Shown here: positions 31,782 through 33,090 of the stretch, one piece after another
Numbering within the stretch: position 1 is the first letter of the stretch
How the letters are laid out: each line of letters starts with the position of its first letter
IMG/VR virus record: IMGVR_UViG_3300031963_000571
Span: 1-33,090 of that record
Length of the DNA: 33,090 nt
Reading direction: 5' to 3' (one strand)
DNA from: a virus
Program-made: the position numbers and the translations under genes
The notes under the pieces: generated by a model
What the model was told of the DNA's origin: nothing
Databases searched by the model: none
Seen by the model: only the letters and a program-made list of their open reading frames with translations

Positions 31782-32327
31782 TTATATTCCTGTTCTTTGT
31801 TTTACAATTACATTCTTCTTATGTGCGTGTAGAACACCCTGATAATCTATATCTAAATGTGGGAACTTATAATAATATAACTCATATCCATTATCTCTTA
31901 ACAAATGTTCACAAGATAATAGACAGGACAAATTATGATATTCAATACCAATATGACGACACCCTTCAAGAAACTCAGGTCTCATTGCGTTCATAAAAAT
32001 CTCTGAACCTTCCACATCAATCTTTGCAACAGTTGGTTTAACAACATTAAAATATATTTCAAACTTCTCGGTCCTATCTACATAGTCCATTATTTGAATG
32101 AAATTCTTAACATTGAAATTGTTTTTATACCACTCATAAGATTCTTGTGATGGGTCAACACCATATACCTTCTTTGCATTCTTCTGTATCCAATACATTG
32201 GTGTTGGTGTAAATTCTGAATTAATACCTGAACCTAAATCTAAAATGGTTTCACCATCAACAGGTAAAAAAGACCAGTGATTAACAGGGTCTTCGTTATT
32301 TATTAGTCCTTTTATTTCTCTATTCAT
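31782..32327 (-). CDS. FkbM-type SAM-dependent methyltransferase
   Basis: A 181-aa protein. SAM-binding motif I ILDLGSG at 28-34, acidic loop VYGVDPS at 54-60, and the FkbM-family signature AKIDVEGSE at 101-109, then HIGIEYHN (126-132), complete the methyltransferase core. FkbM enzymes methylate hydroxyl groups on sugars or natural products. It is shorter than many family members but the core looks complete. It is inserted between the two terminase genes, where enzymes are unusual, suggesting an acquired moron. It may modify a surface glycan of host or virion. DNA methylation is unlikely since no DPPY- or target-recognition-type motif is seen. Confidence 0.8.
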   Translation of the reverse strand: MNREIKGLINNEDPVNHWSFLPVDGETILDLGSGINSEFTPTPMYWIQKNAKKVYGVDPSQESYEWYKNNFNVKNFIQIMDYVDRTEKFEIYFNVVKPTVAKIDVEGSEIFMNAMRPEFLEGCRHIGIEYHNLSCLLSCEHLLRDNGYELYYYKFPHLDIDYQGVLHAHKKNVIVKQRTGI

Positions 32328-32381
32328 ATATATGTATTTATCTATTTACGAAATTTTTATCGCAACAAATTCAAAAAAATA
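32328..32381 (-). promoter_or_regulatory. A/T-rich gap before methyltransferase
   Basis: A 54-nt untranslated gap inside an otherwise tightly packed operon. On the minus strand a TTTG lies at about 32366-32369, but no TAnnTTTG is found 19-21 nt downstream. An ATAAATAC-type word precedes the ATG. It may hold an internal promoter of another class; nothing firm is visible. Confidence 0.2.
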
Positions 32382-32768
32382 TTAATCTGTTAAATTAATA
32401 TTGATACTGATTGGGTCACCATTTGATGTTATGTCTATCTTACGTTGTTCCAACCCATATAGTTTATTAATGTCGGCTAAGGTTTCCCTTTCCACTCTTT
32501 TGTTATTATCGTTCCTCGCACGTTGAAGTAGGTCAAAATACCTTTGAAGTTGGGCTGAGATAATTTCTTCCGTTTGTTCTTGGAACCTTTCTTTAAGTCG
32601 TGATTTACAATCTTGCCATACATTCTCAGCCTGACGTTCTGTGATTCCATATTTCTTTGAGTATTTTTGTCTAAATTCAGTATAGTTCAACTTCTCATAC
32701 AAAATCATTTCCATCGCATCAGGGATACGTTCTTCATATTCAGCCTCTGTTGTTTTTCTACCAGCCAT
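32382..32768 (-). CDS. terS: Terminase small subunit
   Basis: A 128-aa protein. The N-terminal half carries an HTH-like region (LNYTEFRQKYSKKYGITERQ, then AENVWQDCKSRLKE) for DNA recognition. The middle is a long helix with AQLQRYFDLLQRARNDNNKR, typical of the oligomerisation domain. The end LYGLEQRKIDITSNGDPISI matches the usual small-terminase C-terminus that contacts the large subunit. It selects phage DNA for packaging. The start overlaps the preceding Cys-motif gene by one base (TAATG), and the methyltransferase gene separates it from the large subunit. Confidence 0.8.
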   Translation of the reverse strand: MAGRKTTEAEYEERIPDAMEMILYEKLNYTEFRQKYSKKYGITERQAENVWQDCKSRLKERFQEQTEEIISAQLQRYFDLLQRARNDNNKRVERETLADINKLYGLEQRKIDITSNGDPISININLTD

Positions 32769-33090
32769 TATATTTTTCTTTTGAGTTTATAAAGAATATA
32801 GTTTCTTAATTTATGATATTGAGTATTTTTACAACTGGCACAATTTTCAAATACATATTCTTCGTTGAACAGTTGTTTATACACATCTTTTATAAATACC
32901 TTTGATTCTTCTTTTATACCCCCAAATCTTATTACTTCGTTGTACGCCTTGATAATGTCTTCCTCGTCATAGATAATCAAAGGAAGGGGTGTTAAATCAA
33001 TTTCTGGTAGTATTGTAACTTCTTTCTTCTTCTTACAGGATGTACAACCTTTCTTTTTCTTTGGAGGATTTTCTATTGCTTCTTGTTTTG
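32768..33090 (-). CDS. Cys-motif small protein spanning the circular junction (C-terminal part plus repeat copy)
   Basis: The same gene as at 1-247. The frame is open from the right edge to the stop at 32768-32770. This copy supplies the unique C-terminal 38 residues (VYKQLFNEEYVFENCASCKN and a basic end LRNYILYKLKRKI) with the second CxxC. In the overlapped part it differs from the left copy by one amino acid (Thr-Ile-Leu instead of Thr-Thr-Leu) and one silent change. It is coupled to the small terminase by TAATG. Function unknown. Confidence 0.85.
   Translation of the reverse strand, partial: KQEAIENPPKKKKGCTSCKKKKEVTILPEIDLTPLPLIIYDEEDIIKAYNEVIRFGGIKEESKVFIKDVYKQLFNEEYVFENCASCKNTQYHKLRNYILYKLKRKI
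32884..33090. repeat. Terminal overlap repeat, copy 2
   Basis: The right-hand copy of the 207-bp overlap, with an offset of 32,883 bases. Differences from copy 1 are at 33011, 33012 and 33083. See copy 1 at 1-207. Confidence 0.93.

Overview
This window is the essentially complete, circularly closed genome of a small tailed phage (about 32.9 kb). It most likely infects a Bacteroidetes bacterium. The last 207 bases (32884-33090) repeat bases 1-207 with three mismatches, and one small gene reads straight across the junction, so the sequence is circular or circularly permuted with a unit of about 32,883 bp. The host inference rests on four promoters with the Bacteroidetes layout, TTTG - 20 nt - TAnnTTTG. 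It is supported by A/T-only translation starts without Shine-Dalgarno sequences, low GC, and structural proteins of the kinds seen in Bacteroidetes siphophages.

Layout. (1) 2424-5700, plus strand: an early/regulatory region of small, mostly unknown genes. It holds a 44-aa membrane peptide, a divergent 52-aa minus-strand gene, several intrinsic terminators, two candidate small RNAs, and three promoters that share a -7 box inside an inverted repeat followed by a common leader (GGGGACAG...TCTGAACA). (2) 1821-2423, minus: a winged-helix replication-initiator-like gene carrying four iterons of about 21 bp, a lambda-O-like origin. (3) 1690 down to 1 and on through the junction to 32768, minus: an overlapping cluster of a zinc-finger/HTH protein, an 89-aa protein, an ECF-like sigma factor and a Cys-motif protein. 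This cluster runs directly into the late genes. (4) 32768 down to 5742, minus: one long late block. In transcription order it is small terminase, FkbM-type methyltransferase, a small Cys protein, large terminase, a chaperone-like gene with a probable -1 frameshift at T9, a tandemly duplicated tail-terminator-like protein, a 1241-aa fibre, a gp10-like protein, two large tail/baseplate-like proteins, three adhesin-type proteins, tape measure, a basic 42-aa protein, a protease fusion, scaffold, major capsid, tail tube, a beta-rich protein, portal, head-tail adaptor, a membrane-anchored coiled coil and a small head-type protein. A bidirectional terminator at 5675-5703 separates this block from the early genes.

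The order is unusual because the tail block precedes the head block, so portal and adaptor come near the end. The tape-measure protein (907 aa) predicts a siphovirus-like tail of about 130-140 nm. I could not recognise a DNA polymerase, helicase, integrase, endolysin or classic holin. The simplest reading is that the initiator acts at its own iterons and recruits host replication proteins, while the phage sigma factor and HTH proteins time late expression. That regulatory scheme is inference.
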